A DNA stretch of 64,000 nucleotides from Prostheceraeus crozeri (GCA_907163375.1 CAJQUW010002202.1:434001-498000); one strand, 5' to 3'. Positions 45,715-55,302 are shown, counted from the first letter of the stretch. The notes: generated from the letters alone by a model not told the origin. A program made the numbers and translations.

Positions 45715-46563
45715 CGCTGTTTTATCGTGCTAGGCGCATTTCGTCAAATTCTGAGATTTATCAAAATTCTTGCTTGAAAATCAAGACAATTTTTATTGAT
45801 AATGGGTATGATGAACATACCATAGACAAAGTTAAAGCGAAAGTTGACAATCAGTTTGGAGTTGAAAAAGAGGCTAAACCTGAAAATTTGAAAATCATCA
45901 ATTGGCAATTTCCTTTTATCCGTGAGAAAGCGCCTGTTCTGAAAAGCAGAATACATGAGCTAAACAAATTGTTACCAAGCAATGTAAAAATCAGAGCGGT
46001 CTTTCAAACGTTGAAGACCAGCATGTTCTTTAGAAATAAAGATATTATTCCCTCCGACTTGAAATCAAAATGTACGTATTCGTACACCTGTGGACAATGT
46101 GAATATGTCTATATCGGGGAGACTTCTAGACATTTTATTACTCGGATCTCAGAGCACATGAAGGGGTACCCAGTACCCACTGAAATATCAGTTCATCCAC
46201 ACGCACTAGAGAGAAAGAATTTTAAAGTCATTGCGTGCACCAACAATCACAAGATTCTCGAATCGATTCTGATTAAAAACAATAATAATTTGCTGAACAA
46301 TAGAGACGGTTCCTTTCCACTTCTGCTAAATCTATAGCTATGTCATTGGATTCAAACTACGTCATTTCATGTCTGTCCTTTTTCTGTTTCATCTGTACAT
46401 TGCCATACGCCATTTTAACAGTGTTCATTTCATTTCATCTCATATAAAAATGATTTTACCTTGTTTTACATCAATCCATTGACAAAGGAGACTGTAACGC
46501 TCTGAAACGCGTTTGGATAAAAGCAAATTATCACAAGATTGCTTTTTTTTCTTTGAAATGAAT
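45715..46563 (+). repeat. Direct partial copy of PLE B upstream of the main copy
   Basis: Matches 48424-49268, that is, the last 200 codons, GIY-YIG domain, 3' UTR and hammerhead, essentially base for base. It ends where the main copy begins (about 46564), so the element is a partial head-to-tail dimer, the arrangement in which the upstream part is called a pseudo-LTR in PLEs. Confidence 0.9.
46474..46518 (+). ncRNA. Hammerhead ribozyme of PLE B, upstream copy (U3-A8 core)
   Basis: Helix I AUCCA/UGGAU (5 bp), core UUGACAA at 46479-46485 (the variable position 7 is C), one unpaired A, helix II GGAG/CUCU, GAAA at 46504-46507, mini-helix III AC GC GU and U at the cleavage position. Positions 3 and 8 are U and A. 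The copy at 49186-49230 is identical. The final U of helix II next to GAAA looks like decay of a CpG. Confidence 0.7.
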
Positions 46564-46589
46564 ATGTGGCCATATCATGGAAATAACAA

Positions 46590-49048
46590 TTGATCAACGC
46601 GGCCAATTCAATTGAGAGAAAACCTCTGAGTGTCAGAGTTCTCTCCACTGGAAAGATGAGGACACCAAAATCACTGGGATGCCTGGCATTCAAAGCTGTT
46701 AATTCGCAGATTGATCCAGAGCTACAGAAGAAGACAAGACATGCTGTTCGTCTCGGAAAGAAAGCAGTGAAAGCCGAGAGGAAGTCAATTTTTCTAGAAA
46801 CCTGTTCCAGAAAGCGCCTAATTCCAAAATTTTTGACATTCAAGATCCCTTAACACCTGAAAGGTCAAAAGCATCTCATCCGAAAATCCCAAACCAAAGA
46901 GTTACAAAAGCTGAAAGGTGAGGCTTACAAAGACACTAAGCACAAGAATAAGACTCTTCATTCATTTGTTGACTCGCTCAAATAAGTGGAAAGGAAGTAC
47001 GCTTCCACTATAGTTAAATTTGAGACTGAAAAGATTCGTAAGATGAATTCTAAAGTCCAAGAAAAGAAAATCAAAGCTTTGACTCGTAGTCAAGTTTCAA
47101 CTGTCAAAGTTTCGAGTAGAGGTATCATCAATCTAAGTGATTATGATCTGACTGATCTTGAAGTTGAGTGCCTTCGCTTGGGCTTTTCCATGTGTTGGCC
47201 GAGAGAAAAGTTTTTTCTTCAAAAAGAAAAGGCTGAGGCTGAGCATGTAGCTCATTTAATTAAGCGCAACACGGATATGTCTGAAGACATTCTTCATAAA
47301 ATGAGAAGTTCCTTTAAATCATACTTTTCCAAATGTAAAGTTCCCAAAAGTACTTCTCGCAAAATGAAGTGCTTACGTGATCTTGCTGGTCGTGAAAATC
47401 TATACATCTCCAAATTTGATAAAGGCAATAGCATTGTCGTCGATTCTAAAGACACGTATCTGAGAAAAATGCTATCATTGCTCTCAGATAGTAAACGGTT
47501 CAAACAATATGTTCCTGATAAGAGAGCGAAGAAAAATCCCCACATTGTTGAGGAAGATAAGCTTAATCGAAAGTTGAGTAAGCTCAAAAAAGATGGTTGT
47601 ATCTCCGATGCCATTTTTCAGGCTATCAAAGCCAAAGGTTCCCAACAAGCAAGATTGTATGGTCTTCCTAAAGTCCATAAAGATTCTAAGAATCCTCCTT
47701 ATCGTCCAATTCTCAGTATGAAAAACTCTTATCTCTCCAACATTGCCTCTTGGCTTGACTCTGTTTTAAAGAAGCACATACCAAAAACTTATAACGTCAA
47801 GGACAGTTTTGAATTTTTGGATTGCTTAAAGAACGTCGAAGTTGAACCTAGAAATAATGTTTACATGTGCAGCTATGATGTCTCTGCTCTGTTCACCTGC
47901 ATTCCTGTCGACCGTACTATTGATTACATCATCTCTAACATAGCTGAAAATGAGCTTCCAGTCTCCAAGCACACAATGCGGGAGCTGCTTAACTTAGCTT
48001 GCAAAGATGTAATGTTTTCTTTTTATAACCAACTTTACAGACAAATTGACGGCATGTCTATGGGTTCAAATTTAGGCCCTACCATGGCATCTTTTGCCTT
48101 GAGTTTTGTAGAATCCAAATTTGAAAAGTTTTCTGGAAACAAGTTTGTCTTTTATAAAAGATATGTTGACGATTGTTTCGCTATATTCAAGACTCCTGCT
48201 GATGCCAAAGAGTTCTTTGAATTTATAAACACGTTGGATAATGACATCAAAATTTAATATACCATGGAAGATGAGAAATACAGAGGTATTTGTTTCCTTG
48301 ATATCATGATCAAACGTGAAGATAGTCAGTTTGTTACTTCATGGTATCAAAAGAAGACAAATACTGAGGTTTATACTCCTAGTTGTTCTCACGCTCCAAT
48401 ACAGTACAAATTGGCTGCTATGCGTTCGCTGTTTTATCGTGCTAGGCGCATTTCGTCAAATTCTGAGATTTATCAAAATTCTTGCTTGAAAATCAAGACA
48501 ATTTTTATTGATAATGGGTATGATGAACATACCATAGACAAAGTTAAAGCGAAAGTTGACAATCAGTTTGGAGTTGAAAAAGAGGCTAAACCTGAAAATT
48601 TGAAAATCATCAATTGGCAATTTCCTTTTATCCGTGAGAAAGCGCCTGTTCTGAAAAGCAGAATACATGAGCTAAACAAATTGTTACCAAGCAATGTAAA
48701 AATCAGAGCGGTCTTTCAAACGTTGAAGACCAGCATGTTCTTTAGAAATAAAGATATTATTCCCTCCGACTTGAAATCAAAATGTACGTATTCGTACACC
48801 TGTGGACAATGTGAATATGTCTATATCGGGGAGACTTCTAGACATTTTATTACTCGGATCTCAGAGCACATGAAGGGGTACCCAGTACCCACTGAAATAT
48901 CAGTTCATCCACACGCACTAGAGAGAAAGAATTTTAAAGTCATTGCGTGCACCAACAATCACAAGATTCTCGAATCGATTCTGATTAAAAACAATAATAA
49001 TTTGCTGAACAATAGAGACGGTTCCTTTCCACTTCTGCTAAATCTATA
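46590..49048 (+). CDS. PLE B protein: reverse transcriptase plus GIY-YIG endonuclease (interrupted)
   Basis: N-terminal part 46590-46985 is Lys-rich (KRLIPKFLTFKIP is the usual 'IPKFL.F' PLE signature) and contains two stops. The frame 46986-48257 holds NLYISKFDKGNSIVV, RLYGLPKVHKDS, PYRPILSMKNSY, MCSYDVSALFTCIP (first catalytic Asp), GMSMGSNLGPTMASF and FYKRYVDDCFAIF (catalytic DD). After one short break at about 48258 the frame 48264-49048 gives CFLDIMIKRE, YKLAAMRSLFYRARRI, a linker, a Cys set (CTYSYTCGQC) and YVYIGETSRHFITRISEH, the GIY-YIG nuclease. Together they copy element RNA at a nick the nuclease makes. Three stops or shifts make this copy probably inactive. Confidence 0.9.
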
Positions 49049-49185
49049 GCTATGTCATTGGATTCAAACTACGTCATTTCATGTCTGTCCTTTTTCTGTT
49101 TCATCTGTACATTGCCATACGCCATTTTAACAGTGTTCATTTCATTTCATCTCATATAAAAATGATTTTACCTTGTTTTACATCA

Positions 49186-49230
49186 ATCCATTGACAAAGG
49201 AGACTGTAACGCTCTGAAACGCGTTTGGAT
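49186..49230 (+). ncRNA. Hammerhead ribozyme of PLE B, downstream copy (U3-A8 core)
   Basis: Core UUGACAA at 49191-49197, GAAA at 49216-49219, cleavage position U 49225, helix I AUCCA/UGGAU. Same sequence as at 46474-46518. It lies 140 bp past the PLE B stop codon and 40 bp before the element's end. Confidence 0.7.
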
Positions 49231-49270
49231 AAAAGCAAATTATCACAAGATTGCTTTTTTTTCTTTGAAA

Positions 49271-49290
49271 TATATATATATATATATATA
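49271..49290. repeat. TA tract joining PLE B to the ribozyme element
   Basis: About ten TA units follow the PLE B end (CTTTGAAA) and precede TTTATTTATCAAATC of the ribozyme-bearing unit. A second TA tract at 50010-50050 closes the block. Confidence 0.85.
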
Positions 49291-49321
49291 TTTATTTATC
49301 AAATCTCAACAGATGTAACCA

Positions 49322-49362
49322 CCACGAGACATGTTTCGGCCTGTTGGGCCTATCAGTCGTGG
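49322..49362 (-). ncRNA. Hammerhead ribozyme, core one base short
   Basis: Same as 49624-49665 except that the core reads CUGAUA before GGCC: one base (position 8) is missing. Helices I, II and III are intact. The same defect is in the inverted copy at 49913-49953. Confidence 0.75.
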
Positions 49363-49623
49363 GTAGGTTTGAACCAGCGACGTTGGAGCTAGAGGACGTG
49401 CAAGCATACCCTCTAACCACAAGGCCACCGGACCATCTGTTGAGAGCGTGAATTAGCCAGGAAGGCACTGCTTTAACGCAGGCACGTGGAGGGCGAACTG
49501 CTTTCTGCAATCACTTAATACCGCATCCGAGATTGAGGCGCTTCACGCAGGCGCTACTCATTACATGTTTAGACAAGTAACCTGGCAATTGATAAATTTA
49601 TCAAATCTCAACAGATGTAGCCA

Positions 49624-49665
49624 CCACGAGACATGTTTCGGCCTGTTGGGCCTCATCAGTCGTGG
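49624..49665 (-). ncRNA. Type I hammerhead ribozyme, complete consensus core
   Basis: Minus strand: helix I CCACGA/UCGUGG (6 bp), core CUGAUGA, helix II GGCC/GGCC with loop CAACA, GAAA, mini-helix III AC AU GU and C at the cleavage position (cut between 49630 and 49629). Every invariant core base is present and all helices pair perfectly. A helix III of only two base pairs is typical of retrozyme and PLE hammerheads, which often cleave best as dimers. Confidence 0.9.
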
Positions 49666-49840
49666 GTAGGTTTGAACCAGCGACGTTGGCCAGGTGACTT
49701 GTCTAAACATGTAATGAGTAGCGCCTGCGTGAAGCGCCTCAATCTCGGATGCGGTATTAAGTGATTGCAGAAAGCAGTTCGCCCTCCACGTGCCTGCGTT
49801 AAAGCAGTGCCTTCCTGGCTAATTCACGCTCTCAACAGAT

Positions 49841-49912
49841 GGTCCGGTGGCCTTGTGGTTAGAGGGTATGCTTGCACGTCCTCTAGCTCCAACGTCGCTG
49901 GTTCAAACCTAC
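49841..49912 (+). promoter_or_regulatory. tRNA-like pol III promoter (A and B boxes) of the ribozyme element
   Basis: A box TGGCCTTGTGG at 49848-49858 and B box GGTTCAAACCT at 49900-49910, 52 bp apart, as in tRNA genes. The A box departs from the consensus at one base and the B box at one or two. Helix I of the hammerhead begins three bases after the B box, so the ribozyme takes the place of the tRNA 3' half. The mirror copy lies at 49363-49434 (minus). Confidence 0.75.
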
Positions 49913-49953
49913 CCACGACTGATAGGCCCAACAGGCCGAAACATGTCTCGTGG
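49913..49953 (+). ncRNA. Hammerhead ribozyme, core one base short (inverted copy)
   Basis: Helix I CCACGA/UCGUGG, core CUGAUA, helix II GGCC/GGCC, GAAA and mini-helix III as in the complete copy; position 8 of the core is missing, which should block cleavage. Confidence 0.75.
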
Positions 49954-50008
49954 TGGTTACATATGTTGAGATTTGATAAATTTATCAATTGCCAGGTTAC
50001 TTGTCTAA

Positions 50009-50052
<44 letters not shown>

Positions 50053-50073
50053 TTGTAACATAATTGAGCCAGA

Positions 50074-51075
50074 TTCATTGCGAAGGAAAACTATTTATCT
50101 TCTTCAACCGAATATGTTGTCATCTGCGGTACATGCAAATAGCTAAAAATGAAAGGAAAAGTTACTTTATACCAAAATCAGGTAAAATGAAGTCTGAAGT
50201 CAAATACCGTTCAAAGTAACTGCGTAGAAGAGTGAGGTCAGAGAGAGATTTTACAATCCGAGATACAATGGCACTGATCTATTCCGTTCATTTGACAACA
50301 CACTTTGACTCTCTTTAATGAAAATAGATTCCAGAATGAGAGGGTATTTACAGCAGCCGAGAACTGAGAAATTTTCAGACTTTCGGTGATGTTCGTGCAT
50401 AGAAATGTCTGTCGGACATGGCTAGCCTTTAAGATGTTCGCTTATTGAGTAGCAAGGTGCCTTTTAGTGGCCTCGATGTACCGCATTTGACAGCGGTCAC
50501 AATTGTATAAATTAGAGAGGTAGGATTTCAAGCCATTCGAAATGCGATCTTTGTTGCGCAATAATTTTGAAATTTATCAATTTTGAAGATAGGACGAACT
50601 TCGACGTTCTCAGGGAGCTTGAGATTTCTTTCTTTCATGCGACGTTTGAGGTTTAAAAAATTATTTCCAATGAAGGGAATAGACAGACCAATATATAATT
50701 CGTTTAGCAGAGTTGCTGGTTTCACTGTTCTGTTCGAAGTTTTCTTCCACTTTCATGAGAGTTCGATTAATCATGTGGTCAGGAAAGCCATTTTTCTTGA
50801 AAATGCTGGTGATAGTTTTGACAGCCTCTTGATAATTGCTCTCATTGGAGCAAATTTTTCGAGCTCAAGAAAAAAGAGAGCGCATAGCAGCAAGTTTGTA
50901 ATGAAGGGGCGCATATGCTGATATCGGCATATAAACACCAGCATTCGTTTCTTTTATATGCAAACGCACGTCAAAACCATCATCAGTCACTTTAACGGCC
51001 GTATCAAGGAAAACTAGGCTATCGACACCACGTTCCATCGTTGGTTGAAGAAGACAAATAGTATTCCTTCGCAGT
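50074..51075 (-). pseudogene. Penelope-like element G, C-terminal part, between inverted repeats
   Basis: Minus strand: SLVFLDTAVKV-type motif near 51010, VRLHIKETNAGVYMPISAYA, LHYKLAAMR, then the frame 50725-50528 with LSIPFIGNNFLNLKRRMKER, LPENVEVRPIFKIDKFQN, and a decayed Cys and GIY-like region to about 50400. This is the RT C-terminus, linker and remains of the endonuclease of a PLE related to A and B. TGCGAAGGAAAACTATTTAT at 50079 faces a near-inverse copy at 51044-51075, so the fragment lies between 32-bp inverted repeats. Confidence 0.7.
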
Positions 51076-51095
51076 ATATATATTTATTTATTCGT

Positions 51096-51270
51096 TTATT
51101 TATTTATCAAATCTCAACAGATGTAACCACCATGAGACATGTTTCGGCCTGTTGGGCCTCATCAGTCGTGGGTAGGCTTGAACCAGTGTCGTTGGAGCTA
51201 GAGGACGTGCAAACATACCCTCTAATCACAAGGCCACCGGACCATCTCTGACCAGATTACTTGTCTTATA
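51096..51270 (-). mobile_element. Ribozyme SINE, short copy
   Basis: Minus strand: GACAAGTAATCTGGTCAG, GGTCCGGTGGCCTTGTGATT (A box region), a B box of the form GGTTCAAGCCT, then a hammerhead and the ATCTGTTGAGATTTGATAAA end. The 200-bp body of the longer unit is missing, so the total is about 175 bp: tRNA-like head plus ribozyme plus tail. A TTTATTTATTCG run and TA tracts flank it. Confidence 0.8.
51130..51171 (-). ncRNA. Type I hammerhead ribozyme in the short copy
   Basis: Core CUGAUGA, helix II GGCC/GGCC, GAAA, mini-helix III AC AU GU and C at the cleavage position are all intact. Helix I CCACGA/UCAUGG has one C-A mismatch. It is the second copy in the window with a complete core. Confidence 0.85.
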
Positions 51271-51573
51271 TATATAAGTGGCGTCTTCTCCGTACCTGCA
51301 AGGCCTTCGACGCATCTTCAAAAATAATTTACCAACACATATAAAAATGATAAGTGTTCATTCATAACATTATTCATTAGATTTCATCTAAATTCGACAG
51401 CTTCTTGTGATAGCTGTGCACAGCTTCAACGCTTCAAAATCAAACACTGAACCTAAGAGTGAACAGTTTTGTAGCGCGTGCTCGAATCACAGCCGTTTTC
51501 TTCGAACAATTAGACAAGCACGCTAGTGGTGTGTTAAGATGGAGCATTGATGTTCATCAGACAGAGCGAAATA

Positions 51574-53191
51574 CAGTCCGTTTCATAAAAAGTGGATCAT
51601 CCTAAAATTTGACTAAATAAAACATAAGTATGATACAGAAAGCATTTTTCATGTTATTTCATGTCCCTAATATATATAAATGTCCTTATATAATCTGATA
51701 AGCTATGATATAGTAACGGTTCTTAAGAAGCTAATATTTTGTGGCCCTACCCTTATTGTCAATGACATTACCAATTCGTCTAGGCATTGATTCGATGATA
51801 TCGTTGATTTTTGACTGATCTAACTTTCTCCACTCTCTTTTTAACAGTGACGTAAGTTGTGATACGCCATCTGTAGGTAGCAGTGATTATGGGATTCAGA
51901 TCAGGAGAACGAGCTGGCCAAGATAATGTCCTAAGCCCTAATTGAGACTTGCAAAAGTTGACTCTACTACTCCTGTGACACGTAGCATTATCATCCATAA
52001 ATAACCAAGTCGATGGATCACCAAGTTGATCTGTCATTTGGCCAATGTTCATTCGTAAAACATTCACATAGCGTTCAGAATTCATGGTTCCTTGCTGTAT
52101 GTGAAGTTCAGAGCGGCCATTGGTCCAAATGCCAGCCCAAATCAGTAGAGTCGCACCACCTTGTACCCGGGGACGATGTAAATGTCTCGGAATTTCCTGA
52201 TCAGATTTTATCCATAATCTCAATCGACCATCACTATCCTTCAGACGGACTGATGCCTCATCAGACCAGACAACCCGATCCCATTGATTTCGTCAGTGAC
52301 AATGACTCATTGCCCATCTGAGACGTCTTTTTGTATGCTGATCTGATAATTCGATCTGAGAGGGCCTCTTACAGCTCTTGAAATTCGACTTAATAAGTCT
52401 TCTACGAATAGTGGACTTAGAAATAGACGAGACTAGTGCAGCCATCTCAGTTAACAAGAGACTTGGATCAACTTTAACAAATCTCAAAATTAGGCGGTCT
52501 CTACGTTTGGATGTTTTGTGTGGACGGCCAGAACCCTCTTTACGACAGAGTCGAAAATCATCATTATGCCATCGATGCACATTTGTGTAAGGGACATTCA
52601 GTCGCTTGCTTGTAGCTCGCAAAGAAAACCCTAGTTCTAGCAAGGCTGACACTTTGCCTTTTGTGAATGCGATCTCGTTATTGTTCATTTGTGCTTTGTA
52701 TTGTTTTCAACCGGTAAGAGATAGATTTCTAGCTGAAAGCAATCAGGAGTGCTGCCAACACCACCGCAACGAAGTCAGGAAGCTATGGAACATGAAGTCC
52801 AGTTTATCACATGTAACAGTTGCATTATTGTTGATGAATAATGGTGCTATACTGGCTCTGATTGACCAATTTTCTTTATTTTTGTTTTGCTTGATAGCTT
52901 TTGGCTTGTAGAACAACATATTACATAACAAAGGAAACAAATGTAATTTTATAAGAGTGAGGTATGATTTTGTGTAACATTGCTAAATGAAGATCAAATT
53001 ATCTACTACTTTTTTATCTATAACAGGAAAACAACTCAATATTCATGCTTGAAATTTCCAACAATGATATTAGCAAGCACAACTGACATATCTTCCAAAT
53101 TTCAGAGAAATTCGTTCAAGTTTGGCGGAGTTAGACAAAGTTGAAGTTAAGGCGATGTTTAAGGGTGATCCATTTTTTATGAAACAATCTG
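51574..53191 (-). mobile_element. Tc1-like DNA transposon with both ends
   Basis: The ends CAGTCCGTTTCATAAAAAG and the inverse of the right end CAGATTGTTTCATAAAAAA match over the first 29 bp with five differences (GTGGATCATCC and ATGGATCACCC follow). TA flanks both ends (51572-51573, 53192-53193). The 1.6-kb size and single minus-strand transposase are standard for Tc1. Confidence 0.9.
51780..52688 (-). pseudogene. Tc1 transposase, interrupted
   Basis: The N-terminal piece (52688-52293) begins MNNNEIAFTKGKVSALLELG with two helix-turn-helix units (GFSLRATSKRLNVPYTNVHR; GSGRPHKTS is the hook between them). Then DRVVWSDEASVRL carries the first Asp, and the second piece (52223-51780) has STWLFMDDNATCHRS with the second Asp and LSWPARSPDLNPI. 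Where NPIENLW is expected the sequence reads NPIITATYRW, so the catalytic Glu is lost, apparently by a small replacement. A stop or shift near 52290 also breaks the frame. The protein would cut and paste the element at TA sites. Confidence 0.9.
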
Positions 53192-53193
53192 TA

Positions 53194-53618
53194 GAATTAT
53201 GTGCGTGTGAGACAGTATGCGCACGGCCCGCGACAATATTGGCTTTCCCAATAGACATAATGCATTGCCTTCTCCAATTTTTGCAATGAAATTCTCCGAA
53301 ATTATTGATCGAGGCGCGGTACCTGAATACAGAAAACCCAATTGTTCCTTTCTCCGTCTCTTGTCAGGGAGGCCACTACGTAAACAAAAGCAGATGACTG
53401 ACGTTCAGACAAGACTGCGATCAGATGATGAGCGTTTGTCAATGAGTGCAGAGTAGACTGCAGAGTAATGCATCTGACTCGAACACCCAGATTCGGTAGA
53501 ATTCCATAATTTGTTTTTACCTGATTGATGTGACCCTATGTTTAATGCTGTAGATGAGCTCATAATCACGCCTTTCGTCCGAAGGGAATATACTGAAGAG
53601 ATGACATGTTGTCAAGAG
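53194..53618. other. Non-coding DNA, nothing recognised
   Basis: No recognisable coding or repeats between the Tc1 end and the tandem duplication. Confidence 0.4.
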
Positions 53619-53770
53619 GGTAGGTCAACACCTGATATAAAAATTGAAAGTACTCACAGAGAAAGGAATAAGAAATACACAAGACATTTTCAATGGTAGG
53701 TCAACACCTGATATAAAAATTGAAAGTACTCACAGAGAAAGGAATGAAAAATACACAAGACATTTTCAAT
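53619..53770. repeat. 76-bp tandem duplication
   Basis: Two head-to-tail copies (53619-53694, 53695-53770) starting GGTAGGTCAACACCTG, differing at one or two bases. Confidence 0.9.
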
Positions 53771-53902
53771 ACATCAAAAATTTTATACATGTGAGTCACT
53801 CAGTGGCCAGTTTAAAATGTCTGGTACATAGAAATAATATTCCAATACCGAGCGAAGGCTGTGTTCTGGGAGCACGCGACGCCACTGATATATATTATAT
53901 TA

Positions 53903-54575
53903 GAAATTTATATTTTCATGAATATTATTTATTACATTATAAAACATTTCTATTTCTCCAAAATTTTGGTTCCATGTAATAAAGATGTCTAAGTATCTAA
54001 TCCAAGAACTTTTTATGCTTTCAATCGAACGATATGTTCAAACTTTTGTATAATCTATCTTCCAAGCAACTAACCCATTGTTAAAGTAGCAGACGTTGGT
54101 GCCATTTTAGCTCCCATGGCGGTACCACTTTTCTGGATAAATGAATGTTCATTGAAATTAAAGTAATTATTAGTAAGAATTATGTTGATTGCATCTAGGA
54201 TAAATTCATTCTGAAAGCGTTGGGGAATACTGTCTTCTCTCTGGCAAGGGCAAAATCTAATGGCATCCAAACCTAATTAATACGGAATATTAGTGTACAG
54301 TGAAGTTATATCGAAAGTCACAAAAAATTCATCTTTATTCATATAAGTTGGTAATTTCTATGAGCCAGATTAAACGGAACATTCTGAATGATATGTCGAG
54401 GATGGTTGGAATTATACGGCGCGTAACTTGAGCTATCCATCTCTTTATGAAAGATATCTGTTTCTATTTTATCTATGTTTTTATAAATTTGAACATCTAA
54501 GAAATGCATTGAATCACTGCTGTTTTCCATCACTGCAGGGATAGAATAATGACTGAACATTTACAAAATGAAGAA
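53903..54575 (-). pseudogene. PLE E, inverted fragment
   Basis: Minus-strand pieces: HFLDVQIYKNIDKIETDIF with SSSYAPYNSNHPRHIIQN (54560-54339), and FILDAINIILTNNYFNFNEH with SGTAMGAKMAPTSATLTMG (54270-54070). They are RT parts of the same element found on the plus strand at 54600-55546. Bases 53903-54237 are the gap-free inverse of 54968-55302. Confidence 0.8.
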
Positions 54576-54967
54576 GTATACAACGCAATGCAAAATTATA
54601 GCCCATTCATTACTTTGAACAAAATTAAAACTCTGCAAGAAATACGCTATGAATTTAAGAAATAAAGAAATAAAACATTTATCTAAATTTTATCCCAGAA
54701 CTCCATCTATGTATAGACTTCCGAAAATCCATAAACATTTGGACATTTTTCGTGATATTTCTCCCGATAATTACGGATATGTGAAATTACTTCCTCCGAG
54801 TGATTTGAAATTTCGCCCCATAATTTCTAGCACTAGTTCGACCACTTCTCATGTAAGTGAACTGATTGATGAAGTTTTGAAGCCCTTGGTGTATAACATT
54901 CCTAGTTATTGCAGAGATACTTTTGACTTCCTTGAAAAATTACCAACTTTTATGAATAAAGATGATT

Positions 54968-55302
54968 GAAGACAATATTCCCCAACGCTTTCAGAATGAA
55001 TTTATCCTAGATGCAATCAACATAATTCTTACTAATAATTACTTTAATTTCAATGAACATTCATTTATCCAGAAAAGTGGTACCGCCATGGGAGCTAAAA
55101 TGGCACCAACGTCTGCTACTTTAACAATGGGTTAGTTGCTTGGAAGATAGATTATACAAAAGTTTGAACATATCGTTCGATTGAAAGCATAAAAAGTTCT
55201 TGGATTAGATACTTAGACATCTTTATTACATGGAACCAAAATTTTGGAGATATAGAAATGTTTTATAATGTAATAAATAATATTCATGAAAATATAAATT
55301 TC
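54968..55302 (+). repeat. 335-bp inverted repeat arm inside PLE E (partner 53903-54237)
   Basis: Paired positions keep a constant sum of 109205, so the arms contain no gaps relative to each other. The 730 bp between them hold other PLE E pieces in both orientations. Confidence 0.85.

Larger units (their letters stand above)
46564..49268 (+). mobile_element. Penelope-like element B, almost full length
   Basis: From the end of the upstream partial copy to the TA tract at 49269. It holds the N-terminal region, reverse transcriptase, GIY-YIG domain, 3' UTR and hammerhead. The upstream and downstream hammerheads are 2,712 bp apart, so an RNA cut at both would be one full unit. High identity of the three 3' copies and nearly open coding frames make it the youngest PLE in the window. 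Confidence 0.9.
49294..49690 (-). mobile_element. Retrozyme-like ribozyme SINE: one full unit between two hammerheads
   Basis: On the minus strand a hammerhead (49665-49624) is followed by one complete unit and a second hammerhead (49362-49322). The two cleavage sites are 302 bp apart. The unit reads: CUACAUCUGUUGAGAUUUG, a 200-bp body, a tRNA-like segment with A and B boxes, then the next hammerhead. Tandem units of about 300 bp, each bounded by type I hammerheads with a tiny helix III, are the layout of retrozymes, small non-autonomous retroelements that circulate as self-cleaved RNA circles. The tRNA-like head also fits a SINE. No protein is encoded, so mobilisation would depend on another RT such as a PLE or LINE. 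Confidence 0.8.
49691..49984 (+). mobile_element. Retrozyme-like ribozyme SINE, inverted copy
   Basis: Mirror image of 49291-49584 (paired positions sum to 99275), differing at a few bases near the outer end. It starts CCAGGTGACTTGTCTAAAC, runs through the tRNA-like segment (49841-49912) and a hammerhead with a one-base-short core (49913-49953), and ends ATTTGATAAATTTATC. The following CCAGGTTACTTGTCTAAA repeats its own start, as expected where a second unit would begin. Confidence 0.85.

Noticed and set aside
45165-49268. Reading the PLE B repeats as true LTRs of an LTR retrotransposon
   Set aside because: The repeats contain coding sequence and a ribozyme, one copy is inverted, and the nuclease is GIY-YIG with a PLE-type RT; there is no gag, protease or integrase.
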